Source: Stutzerimonas kunmingensis (GTDB lineage Bacteria; Pseudomonadota; Gammaproteobacteria; Pseudomonadales; Pseudomonadaceae). Taken from it: DNA of 64,000 bases. Made by a program: the position numbers and the translations under genes. The stretch spans positions 1,054,001 through 1,118,000 of the forward strand of contig NZ_PISM01000004.1 of the NCBI RefSeq assembly GCF_002929225.1. The letters are read 5' to 3'. A model generated the notes under the pieces. The model was not told where the DNA came from and made no database searches. It saw only the letters and a list, made by a program, of their open reading frames with translations. Positions 51,901 through 63,270 of this stretch are shown here, piece by piece (positions within the stretch are counted from its first letter, which is position 1; every line of letters begins with the position of its first letter).

Positions 51901-52146
51901 ATGGCACGCAAGCATTTCGAGAATTTCGAAGCGATTTCTTCGGCGGTGCCTGCCGAGGATGCGTTCGAAGCGGTTATCGCCATCAAACGGCGCGACAGCG
52001 ACGAGCATGTACACGTATTCAAGATCGCAGATGGCCGTCGCTACGACCTGGCCTCCGAAGCCGACGCGATTGCCGAGGCAGCTTTGACTAAAGTTATAGA
52101 GGTCAGCGACGAAGGCGAGCTGATCTGGGAAGAACACGCCATCTGA
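51901..52146 (+). CDS. Conserved small protein, unknown function
   Basis: An 81-residue acidic soluble protein (MARKHFENFEAISSAVPAED ... DEGELIWEEHAI). GAGGTGACG precedes the ATG. Divergent from the thioredoxin-like gene and followed 14 bases later by another small gene, probably in one operon. No domain recognised. Confidence 0.7.
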   Translation: MARKHFENFEAISSAVPAEDAFEAVIAIKRRDSDEHVHVFKIADGRRYDLASEADAIAEAALTKVIEVSDEGELIWEEHAI

Positions 52147-52160
52147 ACAGGAGGCAGCAT

Positions 52161-52322
52161 ATGAGCGATCACGACGAGCGTACCGAGGAGGCGCTTGATA
52201 AGGCCAATTCCACATCCCGCGACGAGCAACAGGGCGCAGACATACCCGAGCACATGAAGCCGGAGAATCTGGAAAAACTGCGCGACTATGGCAAGGATGC
52301 GATCCCGCCGGGCGTTGCCTGA
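52161..52322 (+). CDS. 53-residue small hydrophilic protein
   Basis: ATG 52161 with GGAGG five bases upstream, TGA at 52320-52322. The product starts MSDHDERTEEALDKANSTSR and ends GKDAIPPGVA; strongly charged and probably disordered. The strong ribosome site, operon position and high third-position G+C support it as a gene. Function unknown. Confidence 0.65.
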   Translation: MSDHDERTEEALDKANSTSRDEQQGADIPEHMKPENLEKLRDYGKDAIPPGVA

Positions 52323-52332
52323 ACCTCGTCAG

Positions 52333-52355
52333 GCCGGGCGGCCAAACCGCCCGGC
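52333..52355. terminator. Hairpin between convergent genes ahead of dapC end
   Basis: GCCGGGCGG-CCAAA-CCGCCCGGC, a perfect nine-base stem, 10 bases after the small gene's stop and 6 before the dapC stop. No T run. Confidence 0.6.
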
Positions 52356-52361
52356 GCGCAA

Positions 52362-53558
52362 TCAGAGCGTTTCGATGAAGTGGCGAATGCGTTGCGCCGC
52401 CTCGATGCATTCGGCCAGCGGCGCAACCAGTGCCATACGCACGCGGCCGACGCCGGGTGACATGCCGTCCACTTCGCGCGACAGGTAGGAACCCGGCACC
52501 ACGGTGACATGCTCGCGGGCGAACAGCTCGCGGGTGAACTGTTGATCGTCCATCGGCGTTTTCGGCCACAGATAAAAGCCACCATCGGGGCGTTGCACGT
52601 CCATGACCGGCGCGAGTATTTCCAGCACGGCATCGAACTTGGCGCGATACAGCTCTCGGTTGGCGCGCACGTGAATCTCGTCGTTCCAGGCAGCGATGCT
52701 CGCCAGCTGGGTCTGCACGGGCATGGCGCAGCCATGATAGGTGCGGTACAGCAGGAAGGACTTGAGGATCTCGGCATCACCGGCGACGAAGCCCGAACGC
52801 AGCCCCGGCAGGTTCGAGCGCTTCGACAGGCTATGGAACACCACGCAGCGCTTGTAATCGGTGAGGCCCAGTGCTGCACAGGCGGTAAGCAGCCCTGCAG
52901 GTGGATTAGCCTCGTCGAAGTACAGCTCGCTGTAGCACTCGTCGGCGGCAATGACGAAGTCGTACTGGTCGGCCAGCGCGATCAGCTTTTTCAGCGTCTC
53001 CAGCGGCACCAGCGCACCGGTCGGGTTGCCCGGTGAACAAAGGAAGAGAATCTGGCAGCGCTGCCAGACATCCGCCGGCACGGCATCGAAGTCCGGGTTG
53101 AAGCCGTTCTGCTCGAGGCATGGCAGGTAATGAGGCGTGGCGCCGGCGAGCAGGGCTGCGCCTTCGTAGATCTGATAGAACGGATTCGGGCTGACCACCA
53201 GACCGTCCGCTGAGCGATCCACCACGGCCTGGGTGAAGGCGAACAGTGCCTCGCGCGTACCGTTGACCGGCAACACGTGCTGCGCCGGGTCCAGTGCATC
53301 TGCGGCGAGGCCGAAGCGCCGCTCGCACCAGCGCACGATGGCTTCGCGCAGCGCCGGGATGCCGAGCGTGGTCGGATAGACCGCCAGCTGATCAAGGTTG
53401 TCCGCCAGTGCCTGGGCAACGAAGTCCGGCGAGCGATGCTTCGGCTCGCCAATCGACAGCGCTATGGCACGCTTGTCGGCAGGCGGCTGTGCGCCAGCGA
53501 GCAGGCCACGCAGCTTCTCGAAGGGGTATGGGTGCAGCAGATTCAGGGCGTTGTTCAT
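52362..53558 (-). CDS. dapC: Succinyldiaminopimelate transaminase
   Basis: A 398-residue class I PLP aminotransferase of the lysine pathway, acting after DapD. It begins MNNALNLLHPYPFEKLRGLL; PLP lysine lies in FHSLSKRSNLPGLR, with SPGNPTGA and the C-terminal Arg region GVGRVRMALV. ATG 53558 matches family starts; the frame continues to 53735 without support. Its normal neighbour on the csdA/dapD side, the ArsC-like gene, is displaced by the prophage. Confidence 0.92.
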   Translation of the reverse strand: MNNALNLLHPYPFEKLRGLLAGAQPPADKRAIALSIGEPKHRSPDFVAQALADNLDQLAVYPTTLGIPALREAIVRWCERRFGLAADALDPAQHVLPVNGTREALFAFTQAVVDRSADGLVVSPNPFYQIYEGAALLAGATPHYLPCLEQNGFNPDFDAVPADVWQRCQILFLCSPGNPTGALVPLETLKKLIALADQYDFVIAADECYSELYFDEANPPAGLLTACAALGLTDYKRCVVFHSLSKRSNLPGLRSGFVAGDAEILKSFLLYRTYHGCAMPVQTQLASIAAWNDEIHVRANRELYRAKFDAVLEILAPVMDVQRPDGGFYLWPKTPMDDQQFTRELFAREHVTVVPGSYLSREVDGMSPGVGRVRMALVAPLAECIEAAQRIRHFIETL

Positions 53559-53608
53559 GGATGCAGTTCTTTCAGGATGAGCGCGGCGAACGCCCCGCAT
53601 TCGTGAGA

Positions 53609-54274
53609 TCAGTCGTCGCGTGCGCCACCGTAGTAGGCGCAACCGCGCAATGTCTGGCCGTCCAGACGGAGCTCCGCACTGAGGTGGCTGACCGTGCCGC
53701 TGGCACTGTCGACACAGCGCTGCGGTGCAACCCACAGGTCAAGGCGCTGCTGGTTGGCCTCGCTGGTGAAACTGAGCTGGCCACCGGGAAGCTGCTCTTC
53801 CAGATAAGGCAGGGCGATCGGTGATTGCCCCGGCCGAACGAGTAGCATGCCGCGGGTGGTCACGGTCAGCATCCAGCCTGGTTCATGACCGCTGGCGCGC
53901 AGGATCAGCTGCTTGAAGTTCTCCTCGTCACAGCCGTGGCCTTCGCGCTGCAGGCGATAGATGCGGGTCAACGCGAGTTGGCCAGTACCGTCCGGTTCGG
54001 CCTGACTGAGGGTGCCGCGCAGGTCGGCGAACAGTGCATCCTGATCATCGACTCGCAGCACCTGCGCGTCGTCCTGCAACCCGGTGTCCTGGCTCAGCAG
54101 TTTCAACGTCCGTTGCCCCTGGCAGCTCTGCAACTGAAGCTGGCCGTCGACTTGTCGAACTTCACCTTGCAGGCGTTCGGTTGCTGCCTTGGCCGGAGGG
54201 CGCTCGGCGAAGAATGACTGGCAACCGGCCAGGGACAGGAGCAGTGCAATCAGCAGGGGGCGTGAAGAGGTCAT
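53609..54274 (-). CDS. COG3650-type lipoprotein
   Basis: A 221-residue lipoprotein (signal LLIALLLSLAG, lipobox LAGC) with beta-rich C-terminal half ending LDGQTLRGCAYYGGARDD, as seen in COG3650/META-like envelope proteins. It has conserved cysteines in QSCQGQ, GHGCDE, QRCVDS and RGCAYYG. It follows the DUF3108 gene on the same strand at a 54-base gap. Function unknown. Confidence 0.78.
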   Translation of the reverse strand: MTSSRPLLIALLLSLAGCQSFFAERPPAKAATERLQGEVRQVDGQLQLQSCQGQRTLKLLSQDTGLQDDAQVLRVDDQDALFADLRGTLSQAEPDGTGQLALTRIYRLQREGHGCDEENFKQLILRASGHEPGWMLTVTTRGMLLVRPGQSPIALPYLEEQLPGGQLSFTSEANQQRLDLWVAPQRCVDSASGTVSHLSAELRLDGQTLRGCAYYGGARDD

Positions 54275-54328
54275 CGTAAAACTCGAAGCAGGTGGGAGGC
54301 GGCGGTCGCAAAGGCCCGCCGCGATGAC

Positions 54329-55039
54329 TCAGTTGCCTTTGACGGTCTTGCCGCCGACACGGCCTTCTTCGAGCATGATCTGGTATTCCTTGCCGTCCGT
54401 CTCGACCTGATGCAGGCGGACCAGCAGGTAGTCCCAGTCCTTGGCGAACCAGAGGATGGTTTCACGCTTGCTCTGCGTTGGGTCGCGCACGCGCTCGACC
54501 TTGATGGCATCGACCTGGCCAGCTTTGGTGCTGACCTTGTCTTCGCCCAGTACGCGGAAATCGTAGGTTTCGATCTCGTCGCCATCGACCACCTGATAGC
54601 TCATGCTCTGCTTGCCGGCCGCGACTTCGTGCTGCAGCGCCAGTTGGTAGGTGGATTTGTCCAGCAAGCCGCGATGCAGCGGCAGCTTGACCGGATCACC
54701 CCGGTCACTGCCTTCGACCTGCTTGTTGTCCCAGTCGAAGCGGTGCTCGACACGCTTGCCCTTGCCCAGGCCACTGCGCTTGAGGCGATAGGTCTGTGGC
54801 AGGAAGGTATCGCCTTCGGTGCGGAACGTGCTGCGCTCGTTGAGACTGGCGACCAGCATGGAGGCCTCGAAATCGAGCCTCCAGTTGCCATCGTCCAGCT
54901 GCTCGAGGCTGCGCTGAGCTGTGCCACTGACCGGAACCTGCTTCCAGTCGGCGGTGTAGCTAGCGGAGAAGGGCTTGAGCTCCAGGGCTTGGACCGGCAG
55001 GGTCAGCACGGCGAGAGCGAGCAGCAAAGCGCGACGCAT
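54329..55039 (-). CDS. DUF3108 periplasmic protein
   Basis: A 236-residue exported protein: signal MRRALLLALAVLTLPVQALE, then a beta-rich domain with FSASYTADWKQVPVSGTAQR and DGKEYQIMLEEGRVGGKTVK near the end. Matches DUF3108, which often follows purMN in Pseudomonas. It starts eight bases after the purN stop and likely shares its transcript. Role unknown. Confidence 0.85.
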   Translation of the reverse strand: MRRALLLALAVLTLPVQALELKPFSASYTADWKQVPVSGTAQRSLEQLDDGNWRLDFEASMLVASLNERSTFRTEGDTFLPQTYRLKRSGLGKGKRVEHRFDWDNKQVEGSDRGDPVKLPLHRGLLDKSTYQLALQHEVAAGKQSMSYQVVDGDEIETYDFRVLGEDKVSTKAGQVDAIKVERVRDPTQSKRETILWFAKDWDYLLVRLHQVETDGKEYQIMLEEGRVGGKTVKGN

Positions 55040-55047
55040 GGTATCTC

Positions 55048-55695
55048 CTAGATTCTGATCTGATAGCCGGAGGCCGGCAGGTTGACGTCGTCCAGCATCG
55101 CGCCTTGTTCGGCGAGGCGCAAGCGCCCTTCGGCGAACCAGCGCATGGCCAGCGGGTAGATCTGGTGCTCGGCCGAATGCACGCGCCGCGTCAGCTGCTC
55201 GATGTTTTCACCAGGCTCCACCGCCAGCGCCGCCTGGATAGCGACCGGGCCGCCGTCCAGCTCCTCGGTGACAAAATGCACGCTGCAACCGTGTTCGCTG
55301 TCGCCCGCTTCCAGTGCTCTGCGATGGGTATCGAGGCCCTTGTGCTTGGGCAGTAGCGAAGGATGGATGTTCAGCAGGCGGCCCTGGTAGTGGCGGACGA
55401 AGCCTGGCGTGAGAATGCGCATGAACCCGGCGAGGATCACCAGATCCGGCGCATGTTCGTCGATTACTTCCATCAGTGCGGCGTCGAACGACTCACGGCC
55501 ATCGAAGGCCTTGTGATCGAGCACTGCTGTGGGGATGTCGGCGTCTTGCGCCCGCGTCAGGCCGAATGCATCGGCCCGGTTGGAAATCACGGCGCGGATA
55601 CGCGCCGGATTGTCTTCGGCCTGGCTGTCGATCAGCGCCTGCAGATTGCTGCCGGACCCTGAAATCAGCACCACCACATTGCAGCTTGCGGTCAT
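55048..55695 (-). CDS. purN: Phosphoribosylglycinamide formyltransferase
   Basis: A 215-residue enzyme adding formyl from 10-formyl-THF to GAR in purine synthesis. Signatures are VVLISGSGSNLQALIDSQ at the start, AGFMRILTPGFV, and the active-site NIHPSLLPKHKGLDTH followed by GCSVHFVTEELDGG. Overlaps the purM stop by one base (TGATG). Confidence 0.96.
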   Translation of the reverse strand: MTASCNVVVLISGSGSNLQALIDSQAEDNPARIRAVISNRADAFGLTRAQDADIPTAVLDHKAFDGRESFDAALMEVIDEHAPDLVILAGFMRILTPGFVRHYQGRLLNIHPSLLPKHKGLDTHRRALEAGDSEHGCSVHFVTEELDGGPVAIQAALAVEPGENIEQLTRRVHSAEHQIYPLAMRWFAEGRLRLAEQGAMLDDVNLPASGYQIRI

Positions 55696-56753
55696 CAGTG
55701 CTGTTTCAGGTTGTTCAGCTGGACTCGTTCGGCATCTTGCGCCGCGGTGGCGATCGTACCGATTACCCAGGGCGATTCGCCGGATGCGCGCAGATTGGCC
55801 AGAGCCGGCTCGACCTGATCCTGGGCGACGCAGATGACCATGCCGACGCCACAGTTGAGCACGCGGTGCATCTCGTGTTCGTCGACGTTGCCTTTTTCCT
55901 GCAGGAAGTCGAACACTGCCGGGCGCTGCCAGCTGGCGACGTCGATGATCGCCTGGGCGTTGTCAGGCAGTACCCGTGGGATGTTGTCGAGCAGGCCGCC
56001 GCCGGTGATGTGGGCCATGGCCTTGACCGCACCGGTGTCCTTGATCAGCTTGAGCAGCGGCTTGACGTAGATGCGCGTCGGCGCCATCAGCAGGTCGGCC
56101 AGCGGCTTGCCGTCCAGCTGGGTGTTCTCGATGTCGGTGCCCGATACTTCGAGGATCTTGCGAATCAGTGAGTAGCCGTTGGAGTGCGGGCCCGAGGAGG
56201 GCAGGGCGATCAGCGCGTCGCCCGCCGCGACTTTCGAGCCGTCGATGATCTCGCTCTTTTCCACTACGCCGACGCAGAAGCCGGCCAGGTCGTAGTCTTC
56301 ACCCTCGTACATGCCGGGCATCTCGGCGGTTTCGCCGCCTACCAGCGAACAGCCGGCCAGTTCGCAGCCGGCACCGATGCCGGTCACCACGGTGGCGGCC
56401 ACGTCGACGTTGAGCTTGCCGGTGGCGTAGTAGTCGAGAAAGAACAGCGGCTCGGCGCCACAGACCACCAGATCGTTGACGCACATGGCGACCAGATCCT
56501 GGCCGATGCTGTCGTGCTTGTTCAGATTCAGTGCCAGGCGCAGCTTGGTGCCGACGCCGTCGGTACCGGATACCAGCACCGGCTGCTTGTAGCCTGCCGG
56601 GATTTCGCACAGGGCGCCGAAGCCGCCCAGGCCGCCCATTACCTCAGGTCGTGCGGTGCGCTTGGCCACGCCTTTGATGCGTTCGACCAGCGCTTCGCCT
56701 GCATCGATATCGACGCCAGCGTCCTTGTAGCTGAGGGAGGGTTGCTTGCTCAT
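55695..56753 (-). CDS. purM: Phosphoribosylformylglycinamidine cyclo-ligase
   Basis: A 352-residue AIR synthetase closing the imidazole ring in purine synthesis. Starts [34 protein letters not shown] and [20 protein letters not shown] are diagnostic, as is [16 protein letters not shown]. Directly coupled to purN. Upstream is a 380-base divergent gap. Confidence 0.97.
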   Translation of the reverse strand: MSKQPSLSYKDAGVDIDAGEALVERIKGVAKRTARPEVMGGLGGFGALCEIPAGYKQPVLVSGTDGVGTKLRLALNLNKHDSIGQDLVAMCVNDLVVCGAEPLFFLDYYATGKLNVDVAATVVTGIGAGCELAGCSLVGGETAEMPGMYEGEDYDLAGFCVGVVEKSEIIDGSKVAAGDALIALPSSGPHSNGYSLIRKILEVSGTDIENTQLDGKPLADLLMAPTRIYVKPLLKLIKDTGAVKAMAHITGGGLLDNIPRVLPDNAQAIIDVASWQRPAVFDFLQEKGNVDEHEMHRVLNCGVGMVICVAQDQVEPALANLRASGESPWVIGTIATAAQDAERVQLNNLKQH

Positions 56754-57133
56754 AGAGTCCGGACCTGTGAAAGGAGTGCGGGTGTCGACCGGTCAGGTGC
56801 TGCATCCACGCCAGGGCTAACCGTTTCCGGCGACTGGTGTTGTCACCAGAGTGGCCGGTTGACGCCGGGGCTGAATCCACCTGCGTCGCGTTTGCCTGGG
56901 TACTGAATGCCGGGCTCGTACAAGCGCCGGAACCGGTCTGCGGAAAACGCGCGATTTTATCAGGCTTGCCGCGCAGCGGCCATCCCGGCAGCTGCGATGG
57001 CGCGGGCGGGGCGCATTTTGAGTCTGGCATCTGTGAGGTAGGCGGTTGCCGGCTCTGGGCCGGCTGTTTAAGGTGTAGCGTCCTGTTTCCTCTACTTCCT
57101 GCCCCGGGGTCCGGCGGCCTGCGAGAATCAATC
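56754..57133. promoter_or_regulatory. Divergent purM/DUF2066 intergenic region
   Basis: A 380-base gap. On the minus strand, TAAAAT (complement of 56954-56959, in CCTGATAAAATCGC) is a candidate -10 for purMN. Between it and purM lies a hairpin CTGGTG-TTGT-CACCAG (56834-56849) in the leader. No PurR-type ACGCAAACGTTTGCGT palindrome is present. The right part upstream of 57134 has no clear promoter match. Confidence 0.4.
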
Positions 57134-58192
57134 ATGCGCCTTGTCTACCGCTTACTCATTCTGTGCCTTGCGCTGGGGGCGTCATTGCCCGGTCAGGCCG
57201 AACAGCTCAAGGGCCTGTATCAGGTGCGTGAGCCTGTTTCCGGCGAGCAGAGCGAGGAGCGCGCAGCTGCGTTGCAGCGGGCTTTCGATACCTTGCTCTT
57301 GCGCCTGACCGGCGATGCGCAGGCAAGCAAGCGCGAGGCCGTCGCTGAGCTGCGCAAGGACCCGCAGCAACTGATCAGCAAGTATGGTTACGAGCACGAC
57401 CATATCGTCGTCGACTTCGATCCAGGCACCACGGAGCGCAGCCTGCGTAGTGCGGGCTTGTCGCTGTGGGGGGCGAACCGGCCGACGCTTCTGGTCTGGT
57501 GGCTGAACGAGCGGGTCGAGGGCACCCAGCTGCTTGGCGACGATCAGCGCAGCGCTGCGCCAGTGCGTGCTGCCGCGCAGCACCGTGGCCTGCCGTTGCG
57601 CCTGCCGCTGGCGGATCTGTCCGAACAGCTGCTGGCAACACCGGACGCATTCGGCGCGAACAGCCGGGTGACGCTGGGCGAGGCGTCCGAGCGCTACGAT
57701 GCCGACGTACTGCTGGCGGTCCATGCGCGAGAAGCCGATTCCCGCTGGCAGGCTCAGTGGAACGTCTGGCTCGACGACGAGCAGCGCGACGGCAAGGCTG
57801 AGGCGGAAACCCTCGAGGGACTGGCGGATGCGGTAATGCTGTCCGTCAGTGAGTACCTGGCGCCACGCTATGTGGTTGCGCCAGGCGCCGCGTCGGACAT
57901 CACCCTGGAGATCTTAGGGGCCGATGTCGCGAGATTCGCGGAGCTGGATCGCTTGCTCGAACCCTTTGGTGGCAACCTGCTGCGGGTGGAAAGTGATCGC
58001 CTGGTATATCGCGTCAACGCCAGTCCGGAGCAGTTGCGCGCTCAGCTGGCACTGGCGCGTTTGCATGAAGTCGCCGAAGACGAGGCACCACTGGATGCAC
58101 GGCAGCCGATGGATGAGGGCGGTGTGGTTGGCGAGCCCGACAATGCGCCTGCGTCGCCCGAGAGCGGCACGGTGATGCGTTACCGCTGGTGA
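57134..58192 (+). CDS. DUF2066 exported protein
   Basis: A 352-residue protein with a signal peptide (LLILCLALGASLPGQAEQ) and the DUF2066 pattern: RAAALQRAFDTLLLRLTGDA, QQLISKYGYEHDHIVVDFDP, then RPTLLVWWLNERVEG. The C-terminal ~100 residues are acidic and less conserved. The ATG at 57134 was set by the signal peptide; the ribosome site is weak. Followed by the AI-2E-family gene. Function unknown. Confidence 0.83.
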   Translation: MRLVYRLLILCLALGASLPGQAEQLKGLYQVREPVSGEQSEERAAALQRAFDTLLLRLTGDAQASKREAVAELRKDPQQLISKYGYEHDHIVVDFDPGTTERSLRSAGLSLWGANRPTLLVWWLNERVEGTQLLGDDQRSAAPVRAAAQHRGLPLRLPLADLSEQLLATPDAFGANSRVTLGEASERYDADVLLAVHAREADSRWQAQWNVWLDDEQRDGKAEAETLEGLADAVMLSVSEYLAPRYVVAPGAASDITLEILGADVARFAELDRLLEPFGGNLLRVESDRLVYRVNASPEQLRAQLALARLHEVAEDEAPLDARQPMDEGGVVGEPDNAPASPESGTVMRYRW

Positions 58193-58238
58193 TGACGCAA
58201 TTCCTATATCGGCGACTGTCCTGCACGGAAGGCATAGA

Positions 58239-59336
58239 GTGACCATGAACGATTCGAACCGCTGGCTCTGGCTGGCAGGCGTGCTCTTGTGCGCCTGGCT
58301 GGTATATCTGCTGACGCCGATCCTCACCCCTTTTCTCATCGGCATCCTGTTGGCCTATCTCGGAGATCCGCTGGTTGATCGCCTGGAGCGCTGGGGGCTG
58401 TCGCGTACTTGGGGGGTGATCGTCGTATTCGCCCTGTTCAGTCTACTGATGTTGCTGATATTGCTGGTGTTGCTGCCTATGCTCGGCAAGCAGCTGGTGA
58501 AGCTCTACCAGCTGGCGCCGCTGGCGCTGGACTGGTTGCAGCATCAGGCGTTGCCCTGGGTGCAAGCGCAGTTCGGGCTGGAAGACAACTTCTGGCGTCT
58601 CGATCAGCTGAAGGCCGCATTCGCTGCACACCTGGGCAGCACCACTGACGTCCTCGGCATGGTGTTGAGCCGAGCCACCGCGTCGGGGCTGGCCCTGCTG
58701 GCATGGATCGGCAACCTGCTGCTCATACCGGTGGTGAGCTTCTATCTGATGCGCGACTGGGATCTGATCATGCTCAAGCTGCGCAGCCTGCTGCCGCGCC
58801 GCGGTGAGGGCATGGTGGTGCGTCTGATGAGCGAGTGCCATGAGGTGATCGGCGCATTCCTCCGCGGCCAGTTGCTGGTCATGCTGGCATTGGCAATCAT
58901 CTATGCGTCCGGCCTCATGCTGGTCGGGCTCGAACTGGGGCTGTTGATAGGCGTCCTCGCCGGCCTCGCCAGCATCGTGCCCTATATGGGCTTCGTCGTC
59001 GGCATCGGTGCGGCGGTGGTCGCTGTGCTCTTTCAGTTCGGGCTGGCACCTTATCCCCTGCTGGGCGTGGCGGCGGTATTCACGGTAGGGCAGATGCTCG
59101 AGGGGATGCTGCTGACGCCGTTACTGGTCGGCGACCGCATCGGGCTGCATCCGGTGGCGGTGATTTTTGCGGTGCTCGCCGGTGGTCAGCTGTTCGGTTT
59201 TACCGGTGTGCTGCTGGCACTGCCGGTGGCGGCGGTGATCATGGTTCTGCTGCGCCACGTGCACGATCTCTATAAACTCTCGGACCTTTACGCCGAGCCC
59301 GCCGGTGCACCGGCCGAACCACCCAGCCAGCCATGA
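58239..59336 (+). CDS. AI-2E transporter family (PerM-like) membrane protein
   Basis: A 365-residue protein with about eight membrane segments; signatures are LTPILTPFLIGILLAYLGDP near the start, LIPVVSFYLMRDWD, and LVGDRIGLHPVAVIFAVLAG. Start is GTG 58239 with GGAAGG upstream, or ATG 58245 two codons later. Overlaps hda by four bases. Despite the family name the substrate is not known. Confidence 0.86.
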   Translation: MTMNDSNRWLWLAGVLLCAWLVYLLTPILTPFLIGILLAYLGDPLVDRLERWGLSRTWGVIVVFALFSLLMLLILLVLLPMLGKQLVKLYQLAPLALDWLQHQALPWVQAQFGLEDNFWRLDQLKAAFAAHLGSTTDVLGMVLSRATASGLALLAWIGNLLLIPVVSFYLMRDWDLIMLKLRSLLPRRGEGMVVRLMSECHEVIGAFLRGQLLVMLALAIIYASGLMLVGLELGLLIGVLAGLASIVPYMGFVVGIGAAVVAVLFQFGLAPYPLLGVAAVFTVGQMLEGMLLTPLLVGDRIGLHPVAVIFAVLAGGQLFGFTGVLLALPVAAVIMVLLRHVHDLYKLSDLYAEPAGAPAEPPSQP

Positions 59337-60037
59337 AACCCATCCAGCTCCCCCTGGGCGTCCGTCTGCGCGACGACGCCACCTTCGCCAACTTCTACCC
59401 TGGCGCCAATGCAGCCGCACTCGGCTATGTCGAGCGGCTGTGTTCACCTGCTGCGGGCTGGTCCGATGAGTTGATCTATCTCTGGGGGCAGGCCGGTGTC
59501 GGCCGTAGCCATCTGCTGCAAGCTGCCTGCCTGCGGGTGGAGGAGCGCGGAGAGTTGGCTGTCTATCTGCCGTTGGCGGAAGTGGCCGAATATGGTCCGG
59601 CCTTGCTCGACAACCTCGAGCAGAGCGAGCTGGTCTGCCTGGACGATCTCGATGCGGTGGCCGGGGACGCGGTATGGGAGGAGGCGTTGTTCCATCTGTT
59701 CAACCGCCTGCGTGACGCCGGCCGACGGTTATTGCTGGCTGCGGACGCCTCGCCGCGCGAGTTGTCGATCGCGCTGCCCGACCTCAAATCTCGTTTGAGT
59801 CTGGCGCTGGTTTTCCAGCTGCAACAGCTGTCCGACGAGGACAAGCTACGCGCCCTGCAGCTGCGAGCCTCGCGTCGTGGGCTGAATCTGCCGGATGACG
59901 TTGGTCGCTTCATCCTGACCCGAGGCTCACGCAGCATGAACGCGCTGTTCGAGTTGCTCGATCAGCTGGATCAGGCCTCGCTGCAGGCGCAACGCAAACT
60001 GACCATCCCTTTCCTCAAGGAAACGCTCGGCTGGTAG
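59333..60037 (+). CDS. hda: Hda, DnaA regulatory inactivator
   Basis: A 234-residue AAA+ protein which, with the sliding clamp, stimulates DnaA-ATP hydrolysis after initiation. The clamp-binding motif is QLPLGV at residues 5-10, and Walker A is GQAGVGRS at 52-59 with Arg in place of Lys, as in E. coli Hda. Walker B is LVCLDDLDAVAG. Start overlaps the membrane-protein gene (ATGA). Confidence 0.94.
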   Translation: MKPIQLPLGVRLRDDATFANFYPGANAAALGYVERLCSPAAGWSDELIYLWGQAGVGRSHLLQAACLRVEERGELAVYLPLAEVAEYGPALLDNLEQSELVCLDDLDAVAGDAVWEEALFHLFNRLRDAGRRLLLAADASPRELSIALPDLKSRLSLALVFQLQQLSDEDKLRALQLRASRRGLNLPDDVGRFILTRGSRSMNALFELLDQLDQASLQAQRKLTIPFLKETLGW

Positions 60038-60134
60038 CTTGTGGCCTGCTTGGTAAGTTCAGCGCCTTGTCTCGCAGCCACGTTCATCCGAACTTGCCTC
60101 AACCAACTCACCGCACAGGCCACTAGGCGACGTC

Positions 60135-60161
60135 GGCGAAAACATTGAAGCAGTTTTCGCC
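60135..60161. terminator. Hairpin between convergent hda and DUF2069
   Basis: GGCGAAAAC and GTTTTCGCC form a perfect nine-base stem around a nine-base loop in the 138-base convergent gap. T/A stretches lie inside the arms, not after them. Confidence 0.5.
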
Positions 60162-60175
60162 GTGATCAGCTGCCC

Positions 60176-61534
<1,359 letters not shown>

Positions 61535-61700
61535 TTGTGGTTGCGTCTCGCCGGATGAGGTGGCCATTCTAACCCCCAACGTGGCGCTCACCGAAATGTG
61601 CAGCGCTGGTGATCCGGGCAGGCTTTCGGTCTGATCCGGGTCTTTTGACGATGAGCACTGTCGAGCCAACGGCTCCAGGCAGCTGTAACAAGGAGAAGGG

Positions 61701-62933
61701 ATGCATCAGCGCATCGACAATGCCCTCGAGTTCGGTCGCTTCCTGGTTCGGCGCTTTTTGTCCGATCAAGGTCCGCATAGCGCGGCGGCCTTGACCTACA
61801 CGACCCTGTTCGCCGTGGTGCCGATGATGACCGTCACGTTCGCCATGCTGTCGGCGATTCCCGCTTTCAAGGGTGTTGGCGAGCAGATCCAGTTCTACAT
61901 ATTCAACAATTTCATCCCGTCCACCGGCGCGACCATCCAGGAATATCTGCTCGCGTTCACCAGCCAGGCGCGGCAACTCACCTGGTTCGGGGTCGGGTTT
62001 CTCATGGCTACCGCGTTGATGATGCTGCTGACCATCGAGAAGGCCTTCAATACCATTTGGCGCGTACGACAGCCACGACGGGGGGTGTCCAGTTTTCTGC
62101 TGTATTGGGCGATTCTCAGCCTCGGGCCGCTGCTGCTCGGCGCAGGGTTTGCCACCAGTACTTACATCGCCTCGCTTTCGCTGATCTCGGGGCCGTACGC
62201 GCTCATTGGCGTCGGCACGCTGATCAAGGTCATGCCATTGCTGCTCAGCGTGGCGGCCTTCACCCTGATCTACGCCGCGGTGCCCAATACCCGTGTCCCG
62301 TTACGGCATGCGTTGGTGGGCGGTGTATTCACCGCAGTGTTGTTCGAGGCGGCCAAGCAACTGTTCGGCCTGTACGTCAGCTATTTCCCGAGCTATCAGC
62401 TGATCTACGGCGCTTTCGCGGCTGTCCCGCTGTTTCTGTTATGGGTCTATCTGTCCTGGATGATCGTGCTGTTCGGCGCCGAGCTGGTCTGCGGCCTGTC
62501 GTCGTCGCAGCAATGGCGCCGTCGGCCGCTGCCACGCCTGCTGGTCATGCTGATGCTGCTGCGCAACCTGCACCAGCGTCAGCAGGAGGGACGGGAGCTG
62601 CGCCTGCGTGATCTGCACAGGGCCGGCCTGCGCCTTCCCGAGGATGAGTGGGACGACATACTCGGCTTCTTCGAACAGGAACAGCTGGTCTGTCGGACGG
62701 GTTCCGGGGGCTGGGTGCTTTGTCGAGATCTGAATCACTACAGTCTGGATAAACTATTGCGCTGCAACCCGTGGCCACTGTCAGCGCGCGTAACGTTGCC
62801 CGAGCAGCTGAACGAACCCTGGTATCCGACTTTGCGCCAGTCACTGGAGCTACTGCAGCAGGAACAGGCCAGCCTGTTCAGTGGCAGCCTGGCCGACTGG
62901 TTGCAATCGGGCGGTGACAAAAATCGTCAGTAA
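61701..62933 (+). CDS. YihY/BrkB-family membrane protein
   Basis: A 410-residue protein with six membrane segments followed by a cytoplasmic winged-helix-like tail (from about residue 285). [37 protein letters not shown] and [20 protein letters not shown] are typical. Old annotations as ribonuclease BN are wrong for this family. Strong AAGGAG ribosome site. Divergent from arsC. Confidence 0.9.
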   Translation: MHQRIDNALEFGRFLVRRFLSDQGPHSAAALTYTTLFAVVPMMTVTFAMLSAIPAFKGVGEQIQFYIFNNFIPSTGATIQEYLLAFTSQARQLTWFGVGFLMATALMMLLTIEKAFNTIWRVRQPRRGVSSFLLYWAILSLGPLLLGAGFATSTYIASLSLISGPYALIGVGTLIKVMPLLLSVAAFTLIYAAVPNTRVPLRHALVGGVFTAVLFEAAKQLFGLYVSYFPSYQLIYGAFAAVPLFLLWVYLSWMIVLFGAELVCGLSSSQQWRRRPLPRLLVMLMLLRNLHQRQQEGRELRLRDLHRAGLRLPEDEWDDILGFFEQEQLVCRTGSGGWVLCRDLNHYSLDKLLRCNPWPLSARVTLPEQLNEPWYPTLRQSLELLQQEQASLFSGSLADWLQSGGDKNRQ

Positions 62934-63071
62934 GGGAGTGTTTACGTGGAGGCGCTGCGCTCGGTGGCAGGTTGTTCGAGCGATTAGATGCGTACTTACA
63001 GGCCGTGACGGCGTTTTCGAGGTGATGGCACGCTTCTGGCTATGGCTCGGAGTAGTTGAGGGGAAGACGTA

Positions 63072-63269
63072 ATGGACGGCAAGCGCAGCACCATTCTGTA
63101 TTTGCATCAGAGAGCGCCAGACGCGGCGCTCGAGGCATTGAACCGCCTTACCGGTCTTCGCTTTAGGCAATGGCCGGAATCGCTGGTCGTCAGGGATGAT
63201 GCTCCAACCGGCGCGCCGCACGCCGCTCTGGCAAGCAAGCAGTTGGAGCCGAAAAAGGTCAGCGGCTGA
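63072..63269 (+). CDS. Small conserved protein, unknown function
   Basis: A 65-residue basic protein (MDGKRSTILYLHQRAPDAAL, then RLTGLRFRQWPESLVV). GGGAAGACGT precedes the ATG. One base separates its stop from that of the next, convergent gene. I recall similar short proteins in Pseudomonas at this position but know no function. Confidence 0.6.
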   Translation: MDGKRSTILYLHQRAPDAALEALNRLTGLRFRQWPESLVVRDDAPTGAPHAALASKQLEPKKVSG

Positions 63270-63270
63270 G